A stretch of 8,307 bases of DNA from Oscillospiraceae bacterium (GTDB lineage: Bacteria > Bacillota > Clostridia > Oscillospirales > Ruminococcaceae). The notes under the pieces were generated by a model. That model ran no database searches. It saw nothing but the letters and a program-made list of their open reading frames with translations, and was not told the DNA's origin. This document shows positions 1 to 5,433 of the stretch, piece after piece; the first letter of the stretch is position 1, and each line of letters opens with the position of its first letter. The stretch is from assembly GCA_014796735.1 (NCBI GenBank), contig JAAVIG010000048.1:1-8307 (forward strand), given 5' to 3'. The position numbers were made by a program, and so were the translations under genes.

Positions 1-47
1 AACAAAGTCTACCGTCAAAACAGATATTAGTATTATTTATATAAAGC

Positions 48-74
48 AAAAACCCGCCTATAAAGACGGGCTTT
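48..74 (-). terminator. Intrinsic terminator of the sugar ABC operon
   Basis: Read on the minus strand, AAAGCCCGTC and GGCGGGTTTT form a stem of about ten pairs (two G-U) with a six-base loop, ending in five T residues. It lies about 190 nt downstream of the last permease stop codon. The stretch between (75-265) holds no gene I can support: the best frame there is 42 codons with no ribosome site. This is probably the end of the transporter transcript. Confidence 0.8.
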
Positions 75-265
75 CGCTATGAGAAAATAAGAAAGAGTGA
101 AGAAGAAATCAAATTGATCTTTCCGATACCGAGTTCAATATCGTGATTGTACCCGAAATACCGTTTTTAATGCTTACGCGTATTTTCCGAAATTTGATTT
201 GAGAACCGTAAGAGATATAGTAAATTTCTATTCTCATTGCAGAAATTAAAGCGATAAGCTCTTGA

Positions 266-1150
266 TTAGCCCTTTACTGCGCCTAAGGAAACACCCTTAA
301 CGATATACTTTGAAAGGAAAATATATACAATAACAACGGGTATAATAGACAGCAGGATCATCATATATACCTCACCGATATCGCAGTTCTGCGACTGGAT
401 CTTCTGACGCAGCGTAGCGTTAACGATAGGCAAGGTCCACATCTCCGCTTTGTTTAAGATAAGGGCGGGGGTGAAGAAGTTGTTCCATGACGAAACAAAA
501 GCAAAAATCATCTGAACCGCTATTGCCGGTTTAAGCATAGGGAGCGCGATGGCGTTAAAGGTTCTGAACTCATTTGAGCCGTCCACACGCGCAGCCTCGA
601 TAACCTCGATAGGCATGGAGCTTTCAATGTACTGCTTCATGTAGAAGAATACGGAGGGAGCGGCAATTGCGGGGAGTATCAGAGGCCAATAGGTATTTTC
701 CATGTGGAATTTGCCTACCAACTGAACAAAACCAACCGCAGCAACCTGTGTGGGAATGGTCATGATGACCATTATGAAGTTGAAAGCGATCTTTTTCAGC
801 TTGAAATCATAAACATGGATTCCGTAAGCGGTCATTGCCGAAAAATATGATGTAAGAATACATGAAGACGCAGCGATTATAAAGCTGTTCAGCATGCTGC
901 GCGGCAGTGTAAACAGCGCGGTGTCGTTCCACGCGGTAACAAGGTTGTCTATAAACGCGGTGCCCGGCAAAGCCTTGAAACCCGATTGCAGCTCATTATT
1001 GGTGTGAGTTGCATTGATGACAAGCAGAATAAGCGGGAATAACGCAAGAAGAGTAACCAATATCAGAAAAATATAGGCCACGGCTTTCAATGCAAGCGTT
1101 TTGCCCTTTGCGCTTTCGTTTTCACGTATCGTTTTTTCTTTGATTGCCAT
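266..1150 (-). CDS. Carbohydrate ABC transporter permease, MalG/LacG type
   Basis: This is an inner-membrane subunit of a sugar importer of the CUT1 (MalFGK-like) family. The 294-residue length is normal for MalG-type permeases. Hydrophobic segments fit six membrane helices, at roughly residues 24-46, 86-108, 121-143, 153-171, 211-230 and 261-281. The EAA loop that docks the ATPase is clear at 181-208 (EAARVDG, then LPMLKP). It is followed by the family-typical SWNNFFTPALIL (221-232) and a C-terminus ending GAVKG. The ATG follows AAAGGAG inside the end of the upstream permease gene, with only six bases between the genes, so the two are co-transcribed and probably translationally coupled. The substrate cannot be read from sequence; the family imports di- and oligosaccharides or glycerol phosphates. 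No ATPase gene is in the window, so a shared MsmX-type ATPase is inferred. Confidence 0.93.
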   Translation of the reverse strand: MAIKEKTIRENESAKGKTLALKAVAYIFLILVTLLALFPLILLVINATHTNNELQSGFKALPGTAFIDNLVTAWNDTALFTLPRSMLNSFIIAASSCILTSYFSAMTAYGIHVYDFKLKKIAFNFIMVIMTIPTQVAAVGFVQLVGKFHMENTYWPLILPAIAAPSVFFYMKQYIESSMPIEVIEAARVDGSNEFRTFNAIALPMLKPAIAVQMIFAFVSSWNNFFTPALILNKAEMWTLPIVNATLRQKIQSQNCDIGEVYMMILLSIIPVVIVYIFLSKYIVKGVSLGAVKG

Positions 1151-1156
1151 TTTCGA

Positions 1157-2104
1157 TTACGCTCCTTTCTTCGCCTTCTTGGGCTTTCCGCTGTTGTCGG
1201 TCGCCATTGTCTTATATACGATTACACTCAGGATACCTGTTATAATGAATATAATAACAGACAGAGCACCCGCCATACCGTAGTTCTTTGATGTACCCAG
1301 ATAGTTGTTCAGGTACATGATCATTGTCATTGTACTTCTGTTGGGCGAGCCGAGGGAAGTACCGATAACCTGAGGTACGTCGAACATCTGGAGACCGCCG
1401 ATAAGAGAAGTGATGGCAACATAAACCATGATAGGCTTTAAGAGAGGGAGAGTGATCTTGTAGAATACCTGCCATGATGTTGCGCCGTCTATTGACGCCG
1501 CTTCAAACAAGCTTTGGTCGATTCCCATGATACCCGCCATAAGAAGAATGGTGGTATTACCGAACCACATAAGGAAGTTGATACCCGCAATTATTCCTCT
1601 TGCGCCCCATGTGTTAGCGAAGAAGTCAAAAGCTTTTTCGGTATTGCCGCCGTATAAGATCTGATTTACAGGACCTATCTTTGAAAACAGCATGAAGAAC
1701 AGCATCGCAAAAGCCGCCGCCATGATAAGGTTAGGCATGTACATTACTGTTTTGAAAAAGCCTTGCCCCTTGATCCTTAATCTTTCGCTGGTATAAATAA
1801 CCGCTAAGAGCAGTGAGAAGAGAAGCTGCGGAACAGCTCCCAATATCCACATTATTATAGTGTTTACGAAATAAGTAACGATATTGATGGTTCCGTCGGT
1901 ACCGGGTGTAAACAGGGTAATGTAGTTATCCAAGCCCACAAAATTAGGACCTATAGTGGTCAAGCCATCACGGTAGTTTTCAAAAAAGCTGTAATAAAAT
2001 GTTGACAAAAGAGGTACAAGCTGAAATATTATGTATATCACAAAGAACGGAGCGATGAAAATGTAGCCCCACTTTGCATAGCTTACTAATTTATGCTTTT
2101 TCAT
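1157..2104 (-). CDS. Carbohydrate ABC transporter permease, MalF/LacF type
   Basis: This is the partner permease of the same CUT1 sugar importer, forming a heterodimer with the MalG-type subunit encoded just downstream. The frame is open back to 2215, but I chose the ATG at 2104. GAGAAAGG precedes it at suitable spacing, and the protein then begins MKKHKLVSYA followed at once by the first membrane helix, as is usual in the family. That gives 315 residues with about six membrane segments, starting near 13-34 and ending near 280-298. The FVGLDNY motif at 56-61 precedes the core domain. The EAA loop is at 201-224 (EAASIDGA, then LPLLKP). The C-terminus is a lysine-rich tail. The gene lies 279 bp after the binding-protein gene, behind a terminator, so its expression probably depends on read-through or on a weak local promoter. 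Confidence 0.92.
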   Translation of the reverse strand: MKKHKLVSYAKWGYIFIAPFFVIYIIFQLVPLLSTFYYSFFENYRDGLTTIGPNFVGLDNYITLFTPGTDGTINIVTYFVNTIIMWILGAVPQLLFSLLLAVIYTSERLRIKGQGFFKTVMYMPNLIMAAAFAMLFFMLFSKIGPVNQILYGGNTEKAFDFFANTWGARGIIAGINFLMWFGNTTILLMAGIMGIDQSLFEAASIDGATSWQVFYKITLPLLKPIMVYVAITSLIGGLQMFDVPQVIGTSLGSPNRSTMTMIMYLNNYLGTSKNYGMAGALSVIIFIITGILSVIVYKTMATDNSGKPKKAKKGA

Positions 2105-2213
2105 TGCACTGACCTTTCTCCCGTAATTTTGAAATAACGCCGGATTTTCAGAACCTTTTTCAATGAGAACATGTTCCTGAATCGGGCTCACCTTTGTTGT
2201 TAAAATTGTAATC

Positions 2214-2275
2214 AAAAATCGGTTTGGGTTTTATGCTAAAAACTATAAATTTTATAGCCTTTCAAACCGATTTTT
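2214..2275. repeat. Inverted repeat with perfect 13-bp arms, upstream of the permease genes
   Basis: The arms AAAAATCGGTTTG (2214-2226) and CAAACCGATTTTT (2263-2275) are perfect inverted copies. Between them lies 36 bp that itself contains the palindrome CTATAAATTTTATAG. As minus-strand RNA it would form a long hairpin between the terminator at 2301-2339 and the permease start at 2104. It could be a second attenuator or an mRNA-stabilising structure. The central minus-strand TATAAA preceded by TTGTAC at 19 bp is a poor but possible promoter, in which case the arms could be operators. Confidence 0.6.
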
Positions 2276-2300
2276 GTACAATTTTTTTCTCAAGGTTATT

Positions 2301-2339
2301 AAAAAGAGGTGAAGCGAGCATAACGCCTCACCTCTCTTT
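2301..2339 (-). terminator. Strong intrinsic terminator between binding-protein and permease genes
   Basis: On the minus strand a 12-bp stem (AGAGGTGAGGCG with CGCTTCACCTCT, one G-U pair) and a seven-base loop lead straight into a run of T. Flanking A and T bases lengthen the stem further. It lies about 45 nt after the binding-protein stop codon and inside what should be one transporter operon. Partial termination here would keep the lipoprotein more abundant than the permeases. The + strand T-run is shorter, so termination in that direction is possible but weaker. Confidence 0.8.
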
Positions 2340-2383
2340 TGGTGTTTAGCAAATATAAATGTTCTGAGAATAAGTTACATCTC

Positions 2384-3739
2384 TTAAGGATGAGTTATAG
2401 CGGGAGCCTTTTCATCAAGATCCTTGTAGAAGTTGCTCCAAGCCTCTTCCTCGGTTGCAGGTTCGCCCTTGAAGTATTCGAGCATTCTGCCGGGAAGTGT
2501 TTCCTGGAAGATCTGGTCATACTGAGTATGAAGAGCGGGATCCCAAGTGATGTTCTTAGCGCACTCTGCCATGATAGCAGCGTCGTTCTGACCGTTAAGG
2601 AATTCGTTGCCATAGGTTTCATCATTAGCATACTTTTCCATTATAGCTCTGTTGCAGGAGAACTCGCTGTTCTTTTCCCAAAGCTGGCTGATAACGGTCT
2701 CGTCTTCGGTGAATGCCTTCATGATGTCTTCAACAAGAGTCTCGTTGTCGGTGCTTGCAGACTTAAGCAGCCAAGTACCGCCCCAGAAATGCTCCTGAGG
2801 ACCTACGCATACTGCCCAGTCACCGTTTGCTTCGTCCATAGCGGTGCCCATGCAGAAGTTGTAGTACCAAGCAGGACCGAAGAAGCACATAACCTTACCG
2901 TCTTTACCCATCTGAGCGGACTTTTCATCAGCCCATCTGCCGCAGGTAAGAGTATAGCCGTTGTCTACATAGTTCTTAGCCTGAGTTACCCATGTTCTGA
3001 ATTCATCGGGGATCTGAAGCTCATTGCTGTCGGAAAGGAAGCTTGTTTTAGCATTGTTGGTGTAGCATCTGAGTGTTTCCTCAACGCAGCCGGTCATAAT
3101 ATAACCCTTAGCCTTGGCGTCAGCAGCTACAGCGTCAAACTTATCCCAAGTGTCCAAAAGACTCTGAACTTCATCGGGATCGTCTGTGCCGAGAACATCC
3201 TTGGCGATGGATCTTCTGTAAATAACCAACGAAGGTGCAGCCTGGAAGGAAACGCCCTTCAGCTGATTGTTTCTTACGTCGGTAGCAGCACCGAGAGTGT
3301 AAGAATAAATATCAGAGGAAGGAGTGTAAGAAAGAGCCGCTGTTGCATCGGAACAAGCGTACTTCTTAATGTAGTCAGCCTCTGCGAGGAACATGTCGAT
3401 CTTCTCATCGTCTGCTGTACTGCTCTGATTAAGGATAGCTTCGTCGAGCTTCTGCTGATAAACACCGTCGTCGTTGGTGTTTACGGTCCACTTTACAGTT
3501 ATACCTTCGGGAACTGTGTAGTATGCTTCAAAGTAGTTTTTGAAGTCTTCGTTCCAGCACCAGATGTTAAGTACTTTGCCTTCCTCACTGGCATCTCCGC
3601 CGCCGTTGTTTGCGGGAGCATTTGTGCCTGCGGTTGTGTCGTCATTGCTGCCGCCGCCGCTCTGTTCCTGATTACAGCCTGCCATGGAAAGAACCATTAC
3701 AGATGCAAGAATAGCTGCAAGAATTTTTTTCTTCATCAT
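2384..3739 (-). CDS. Sugar ABC transporter substrate-binding lipoprotein
   Basis: This is an extracytoplasmic solute-binding protein (family 1, MalE-like), tethered to the outer face of the membrane, that delivers a sugar to the two permeases encoded downstream. It has 451 residues. A lipoprotein signal peptide begins MMKKKILAAI and ends in the lipobox SMAGC, with Cys22 as the lipidated residue. A flexible Gly/Ser/Asn/Asp-rich linker follows (about 23-54), then the mature fold starting VLNIWCWNEDF, a typical first strand for the family. Further family-like features are the aromatic-rich segment FFGPAWYYNF (287-296) and WGGTWLLK (319-326). GAAAGG precedes the start; the ATGs at 3739 and 3736 are both possible. 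The substrate is not identifiable. The gene is first in the operon, behind its own promoter and a ~200-nt leader, and is followed by a terminator. Confidence 0.93.
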   Translation of the reverse strand: MMKKKILAAILASVMVLSMAGCNQEQSGGGSNDDTTAGTNAPANNGGGDASEEGKVLNIWCWNEDFKNYFEAYYTVPEGITVKWTVNTNDDGVYQQKLDEAILNQSSTADDEKIDMFLAEADYIKKYACSDATAALSYTPSSDIYSYTLGAATDVRNNQLKGVSFQAAPSLVIYRRSIAKDVLGTDDPDEVQSLLDTWDKFDAVAADAKAKGYIMTGCVEETLRCYTNNAKTSFLSDSNELQIPDEFRTWVTQAKNYVDNGYTLTCGRWADEKSAQMGKDGKVMCFFGPAWYYNFCMGTAMDEANGDWAVCVGPQEHFWGGTWLLKSASTDNETLVEDIMKAFTEDETVISQLWEKNSEFSCNRAIMEKYANDETYGNEFLNGQNDAAIMAECAKNITWDPALHTQYDQIFQETLPGRMLEYFKGEPATEEEAWSNFYKDLDEKAPAITHP

Positions 3740-3759
3740 TTTTTTCCTTTCAAAAATAC

Positions 3760-3796
3760 GTGTCCGAACGGTCTCTCATATAGCCGATCCGAACAC
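3760..3796 (-). promoter_or_regulatory. Stem-loop in the binding-protein mRNA leader
   Basis: On the minus strand GTGTTCGGATCGG (from 3796) can pair with CCGTTCGGACAC (to 3760), with one bulge, one mismatch and a 12-base loop. It ends just upstream of the GAAAGG ribosome site of the binding-protein gene. There is no T-run, so it is not a terminator. It may stabilise the mRNA or affect translation of the first gene. Confidence 0.5.
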
Positions 3797-3943
3797 TTGA
3801 TAATGTGAACATGTGAGAAGCTGTATCCATTATTTAAAAAGTCATTTGAAAGCTTGCATTTTAAATAAAGAATATTTAAAGCTGCCTGTCTCGAAATTTC
3901 GTTTTCAAACAAATGAAATGTCGTCCTCAAATTTCATGTTATA

Positions 3944-3972
3944 AATATACCACAAAAGTTTCACTTTTGCAA
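3944..3972 (-). promoter_or_regulatory. Sigma-A type promoter for the sugar ABC operon
   Basis: On the minus strand TTGCAA (-35, 3967-3972) and TATATT (-10, 3944-3949) are separated by exactly 17 bp, predicting a start near 3937 and a leader of about 200 nt. The -35 lies inside a small inverted repeat (CACTT-TTGC-AAGTG) that could be an operator. No competing promoter of similar quality was seen closer to the gene. Confidence 0.7.
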
Positions 3973-4017
3973 GTGATTTTTTATTTTTTTTACACATTGC
4001 GGATTGGAAAAGTAAAG

Positions 4018-4031
4018 TGTAAACGTTTACA
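4018..4031. promoter_or_regulatory. LacI/CcpA-family operator (cre-like), perfect palindrome
   Basis: TGTAAACGTTTACA is a perfect 14-bp palindrome with a central CG and fits the catabolite-responsive element pattern TGNAANCGNWNNCA. It lies 46 bp upstream of the -35 of the sugar operon (about -88 from the predicted start). A CcpA-like or local LacI-family regulator acting on that operon is likely. An upstream position would suit activation, or looping with the other sites. Confidence 0.65.
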
Positions 4032-4107
4032 TTTTTCTTTTGTCGTTTTTATTTGTTTAATTTGCTATATGAAAAAAAGGTGAAAAAAATAATTTTACTT
4101 AAAAATA

Positions 4108-4122
4108 TGAAATCGATTAACA
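4108..4122. promoter_or_regulatory. Possible LacI-family half-conserved operator
   Basis: TGAAATCGATTAACA contains the symmetric core AATCGATT centred on CG, a common LacI-family core. The right arm does not keep the final CA at the proper position, so it is a weaker match than its two neighbours. Its centre is 90 bp from the palindrome at 4018-4031. Confidence 0.35.
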
Positions 4123-4187
4123 AATGCTCTATATAAGGGATTTTTGAGTTGCTGAGATATTTGTTAAACATTTTTTACCTAATTTTA

Positions 4188-4204
4188 ACGTCAATTTACG
4201 TCAA
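4188..4204. repeat. Helix-phased direct repeat ACGTCAA x2
   Basis: ACGTCAA occurs at 4188-4194 and 4198-4204, a 10-bp period that puts both copies on the same face of the helix. Such phased direct repeats are often activator or response-regulator sites. No matching regulator gene is in the window. Confidence 0.3.
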
Positions 4205-4256
4205 AAATTTTTTTGCGTATTTGTGCAGTTCGCCGAAAAAAATATCTGCGTTTTCT

Positions 4257-4270
4257 TGAAATCGTTTTCA
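4257..4270. promoter_or_regulatory. LacI/CcpA-family operator (cre-like)
   Basis: TGAAATCGTTTTCA fits TGNAANCGNWNNCA and is symmetric except for the base pair flanking the CG centre. It lies about 240 bp from the perfect palindrome and about 285 bp upstream of the rightward promoter, so it could serve either direction or take part in looping. Confidence 0.45.
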
Positions 4271-4386
4271 GCGGAGGCTGTTCGTTTTTGATAAGCCGAA
4301 ATGGGGATTTATTACATAATAGACATATCGGGTGTATGATTTTGTTACCGTTTTGTAATAAATAAACATTTTAAAGGTGTTGATGC

Positions 4387-4536
4387 GTGGAAGCGGCGGC
4401 AGCGCTTGCTTATAACAGCAAAACGGCAAAAGGACAGCCCACTGTCGCGATTGAGGAGGTGTCGGCGCAAATTTTTCAAAAATATTATACAAAATACCGC
4501 TTAAATATCTCTTTATTTTTTCTGCTGCGTCTTTAA
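4387..4536 (+). CDS. Possible 49-aa small ORF in a GC-rich island
   Basis: A GTG at 4387 is preceded by AAAGGTG at seven bases and opens a 49-codon frame ending at TAA 4534-4536. The peptide has an Ala-rich start (VEAAAALAYNSK), a protein-like middle (GQPTVAIEEVSAQIF) and a hydrophobic C-terminus (SLFFLLRL). The first ~95 bp are clearly richer in GC than the surrounding intergenic DNA. The island also holds small inverted repeats (TTGCT/AGCAA and GACAG/CTGTC). I do not recognise the product. It may be a small gene, or part of a dispersed intergenic repeat that happens to stay open; no good promoter precedes it. Confidence 0.25.
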   Translation: MEAAAALAYNSKTAKGQPTVAIEEVSAQIFQKYYTKYRLNISLFFLLRL

Positions 4537-4554
4537 AAAACTCTTTGAAAGGGG

Positions 4555-4583
4555 TTGAATTTCACAGCGAATTTATGTATAAT
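4555..4583 (+). promoter_or_regulatory. Consensus sigma-A promoter for the purE leader
   Basis: TTGAAT (4555-4560) and TATAAT (4578-4583) are separated by exactly 17 bp, predicting a start near 4590. It is the only strong rightward promoter before purE, so purE expression must pass the terminator at 4782-4816. Confidence 0.85.
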
Positions 4584-4660
4584 TATTATAGGAAAAATTT
4601 TTCAGTTTTAAAACGCTGTTACCGTTTTAAGCTGAAGTAGTATTAGGAGAGTTTTCGTTT

Positions 4661-4771
4661 ATGAGCTGTCGTATAATACGAAATTACAAAGCTTGTTTCT
4701 TAATGAGCGGTACAGCTGTATCACAAGGAATATCCGAAACTTATTCTGCCGCATTAAAGGCGGTTTTATGA
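4661..4771 (+). CDS. 36-aa small ORF / leader peptide upstream of purE
   Basis: An ATG at 4661 is preceded by AGGAGAG at 4645-4651, about nine bases away, and opens 36 codons ending at TGA 4769-4771. The peptide starts MSCRIIRNYKACF and continues with SGTAVSQGISETYSAALK, ending KAVL. It is mildly basic with two Cys, has no membrane segment and no run of a single amino acid as in classical amino-acid attenuators. It sits between a consensus promoter and an intrinsic terminator whose stem starts 11 bases after the stop codon. It could be a small protein gene in its own right, or a leader peptide whose translation controls read-through into purE. A ribosome at the stop codon would reach the edge of the terminator stem. 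I do not recognise the family. Confidence 0.5.
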   Translation: MSCRIIRNYKACFLMSGTAVSQGISETYSAALKAVL

Positions 4772-4781
4772 ACATATACCT

Positions 4782-4816
4782 GCTGATTTCCCTACGGGGA
4801 ATCAGCTTTTTGTTTT
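4782..4816 (+). terminator. Intrinsic terminator/attenuator before purE
   Basis: GCTGATTTCCC (4782-4792) pairs with GGGGAATCAGC (4796-4806) over 11 bp with a single G-U pair and a three-base loop, followed by TTTTTGTTTT. It lies between the small ORF and purE with no promoter in the ~40 bp after it, so purE needs read-through. That makes a regulatory attenuator more likely than a simple gene end. Confidence 0.88.
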
Positions 4817-4854
4817 CATGATAAATAAATCAAAAAGAAAGGTGGATCACAAAA

Positions 4855-5343
4855 ATGAAAAAAGTAGCTATCATCATGGGAAGCGACAGCGATCTTCCGG
4901 TTGTAAGCAAGGCGTCGGACGCGCTTAAAGAGTATGGAATACCGTATACTATGCGTGTAATGTCCGCTCACCGCTGCCCGACCAAGGTTGCGGACTTTGC
5001 GCGGACCGCCGAGGATAACGGTATCGGCGTTATTATCGCCGCGGCGGGAATGGCGGCGCATTTGGCGGGAGCGATCGCCGCAAATACCACGCTGCCCGTT
5101 ATCGGTATTCCCGTTAAATCAACTCTCGAAGGTATGGACGCGCTTTTGGCAACGGTTCAGATGCCCTCGGGAATACCCGTTGCGACGGTGGGGATAAACA
5201 ACGCAAAAAACGCGGCAATACTTGCGGCTCAGATATTGGCTCTGTCCGATCCCGAGCTGGCGGACAAGCTGAAAAAGCAGCGCGTTAAAATGACCGAAGA
5301 GGTCAACGCAAAGGACGAAAATTTGCAAAAAAACAATTTTTAA
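4855..5343 (+). CDS. purE: N5-carboxyaminoimidazole ribonucleotide mutase
   Basis: Cytoplasmic enzyme of de novo purine synthesis (class I PurE) that moves the carboxyl group of N5-CAIR to give CAIR, the substrate used by PurC. Its 162 residues are the usual bacterial length. It shows GSDSD (9-13), SAHR with the conserved His39 (37-40), the active-site loop AAAGMAAHLAG with His69 (62-72), and GMDALLATVQMPSGIPVATV (93-112), all diagnostic of the family. The loop reads GMAAHLAG where E. coli has GGAAHLPG; the catalytic His is kept. AAAGGTGG lies about ten bases before the ATG. It is the first purine gene here, behind the attenuator-like leader. In many Clostridia purC follows directly, but here a lipoprotein gene intervenes. 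No PurK is in the window, so the source of N5-CAIR is not shown. Confidence 0.97.
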   Translation: MKKVAIIMGSDSDLPVVSKASDALKEYGIPYTMRVMSAHRCPTKVADFARTAEDNGIGVIIAAAGMAAHLAGAIAANTTLPVIGIPVKSTLEGMDALLATVQMPSGIPVATVGINNAKNAAILAAQILALSDPELADKLKKQRVKMTEEVNAKDENLQKNNF

Positions 5344-5433
5344 GGTATATTTGACCGCATTTTCTGACGAAAATGGCACATATCACAAATTTTCAGATAT
5401 TGGGCCTATAAATTGATAACGAGAGGTGTTTTC

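Larger units (their letters stand above)
3973..4554. other. AT-rich divergent intergenic region
   Basis: These ~580 bp separate the leftward sugar operon from the rightward purine genes. Most is very AT-rich, with A and T tracts and no convincing protein-coding gene. It contains three CG-centred palindromes, a 10-bp-phased direct repeat at 4188-4204, and a GC-richer island at about 4380-4480 with a possible small ORF; these are listed separately. The remainder shows nothing I can name. Confidence 0.6.
4590..4854 (+). promoter_or_regulatory. Structured purE leader with attenuator architecture
   Basis: The ~265-nt untranslated leader begins with a hairpin at 4601-4636: an 8-bp stem TTAAAACG/CGTTTTAA, extended by TTCAG/CTGAA across a small internal loop. 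A small ORF follows at 4661-4771, and an intrinsic terminator at 4782-4816 lies about 40 nt before purE. AGCTGT (4664-4669) can pair with ACAGCT (4712-4717), while CTTGT (4692-4696) can pair with ACAAG (4723-4727), so competing folds exist. GGAATATC (4727-4734) could pair, with one bulge, with GATTTCC (4785-4791) of the terminator, a weak antiterminator candidate. I do not see the conserved cores of the guanine, PRPP/ykkC, ZTP or THF riboswitches. Attenuation of purE is inferred from the layout. Confidence 0.6.

Noticed and set aside
109..237. 42-codon minus-strand frame after the last permease gene
   Set aside because: No Shine-Dalgarno and no family resemblance; more likely 3' untranslated RNA before the terminator.
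2167..2176. GAACATGTTC palindrome, with GAACATGT also at 3807 and 7693
   Set aside because: Three copies of an 8-mer in unrelated contexts (permease upstream, sugar leader, hairpin-element end) with no consistent position; probably coincidence.
2105..2215. 37-residue N-terminal extension of the MalF-type permease
   Set aside because: The start at 2104 has a better ribosome site and a typical family N-terminus. The extension would also overlap the inverted repeat by two bases and has no ribosome site.
3764..3794. Two CCGAAC copies resembling PurR PurBox cores
   Set aside because: They lie in the arms of the leader stem-loop of a sugar operon, downstream of its promoter, and lack the AT-rich PurBox flanks.
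2339..3808. Long open frame (489 codons) on the + strand
   Set aside because: It is antisense to the binding-protein gene. The minus-strand product has a lipobox, a linker and solute-binding features, while this frame gives no family-like protein and no ribosome site.
3736..3930. 64-codon minus-strand frame ending over the binding-protein start
   Set aside because: It starts with TTG, lacks a clear ribosome site and lies in the leader. The overlap of its stop with ATGATG is tempting for coupling, but the peptide looks non-coding.
3905..3937. Ten-codon ATG frame at the predicted transcript start (leaderless)
   Set aside because: Too short to judge, and its ATG falling at +1 is probably chance.
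4268..4492. 74-codon minus-strand frame in the GC island
   Set aside because: No ribosome site or promoter. The opposite-strand frame at 4387-4536 has the better start, and the region may be a repeat.
4590..4854. Guanine, PRPP/ykkC, ZTP or THF riboswitch in the purE leader
   Set aside because: I searched by eye for their conserved cores (such as TTTCTACC with CCGTAAA, or CCGCCTGGGC) and did not find them. GGAGAG at 4646-4651 resembles the THF start but nothing after it fits.
5357..5377. Small hairpin GCATTTTC/GAAAATGGC after purE
   Set aside because: One bulge, weak stem and no T-run after it, so not a convincing terminator.
5413..5433. TTG start for the lipoprotein seven codons upstream
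   Set aside because: No ribosome site precedes it, and GAGAGGTG directly before the ATG at 5434 would lie within the coding region.
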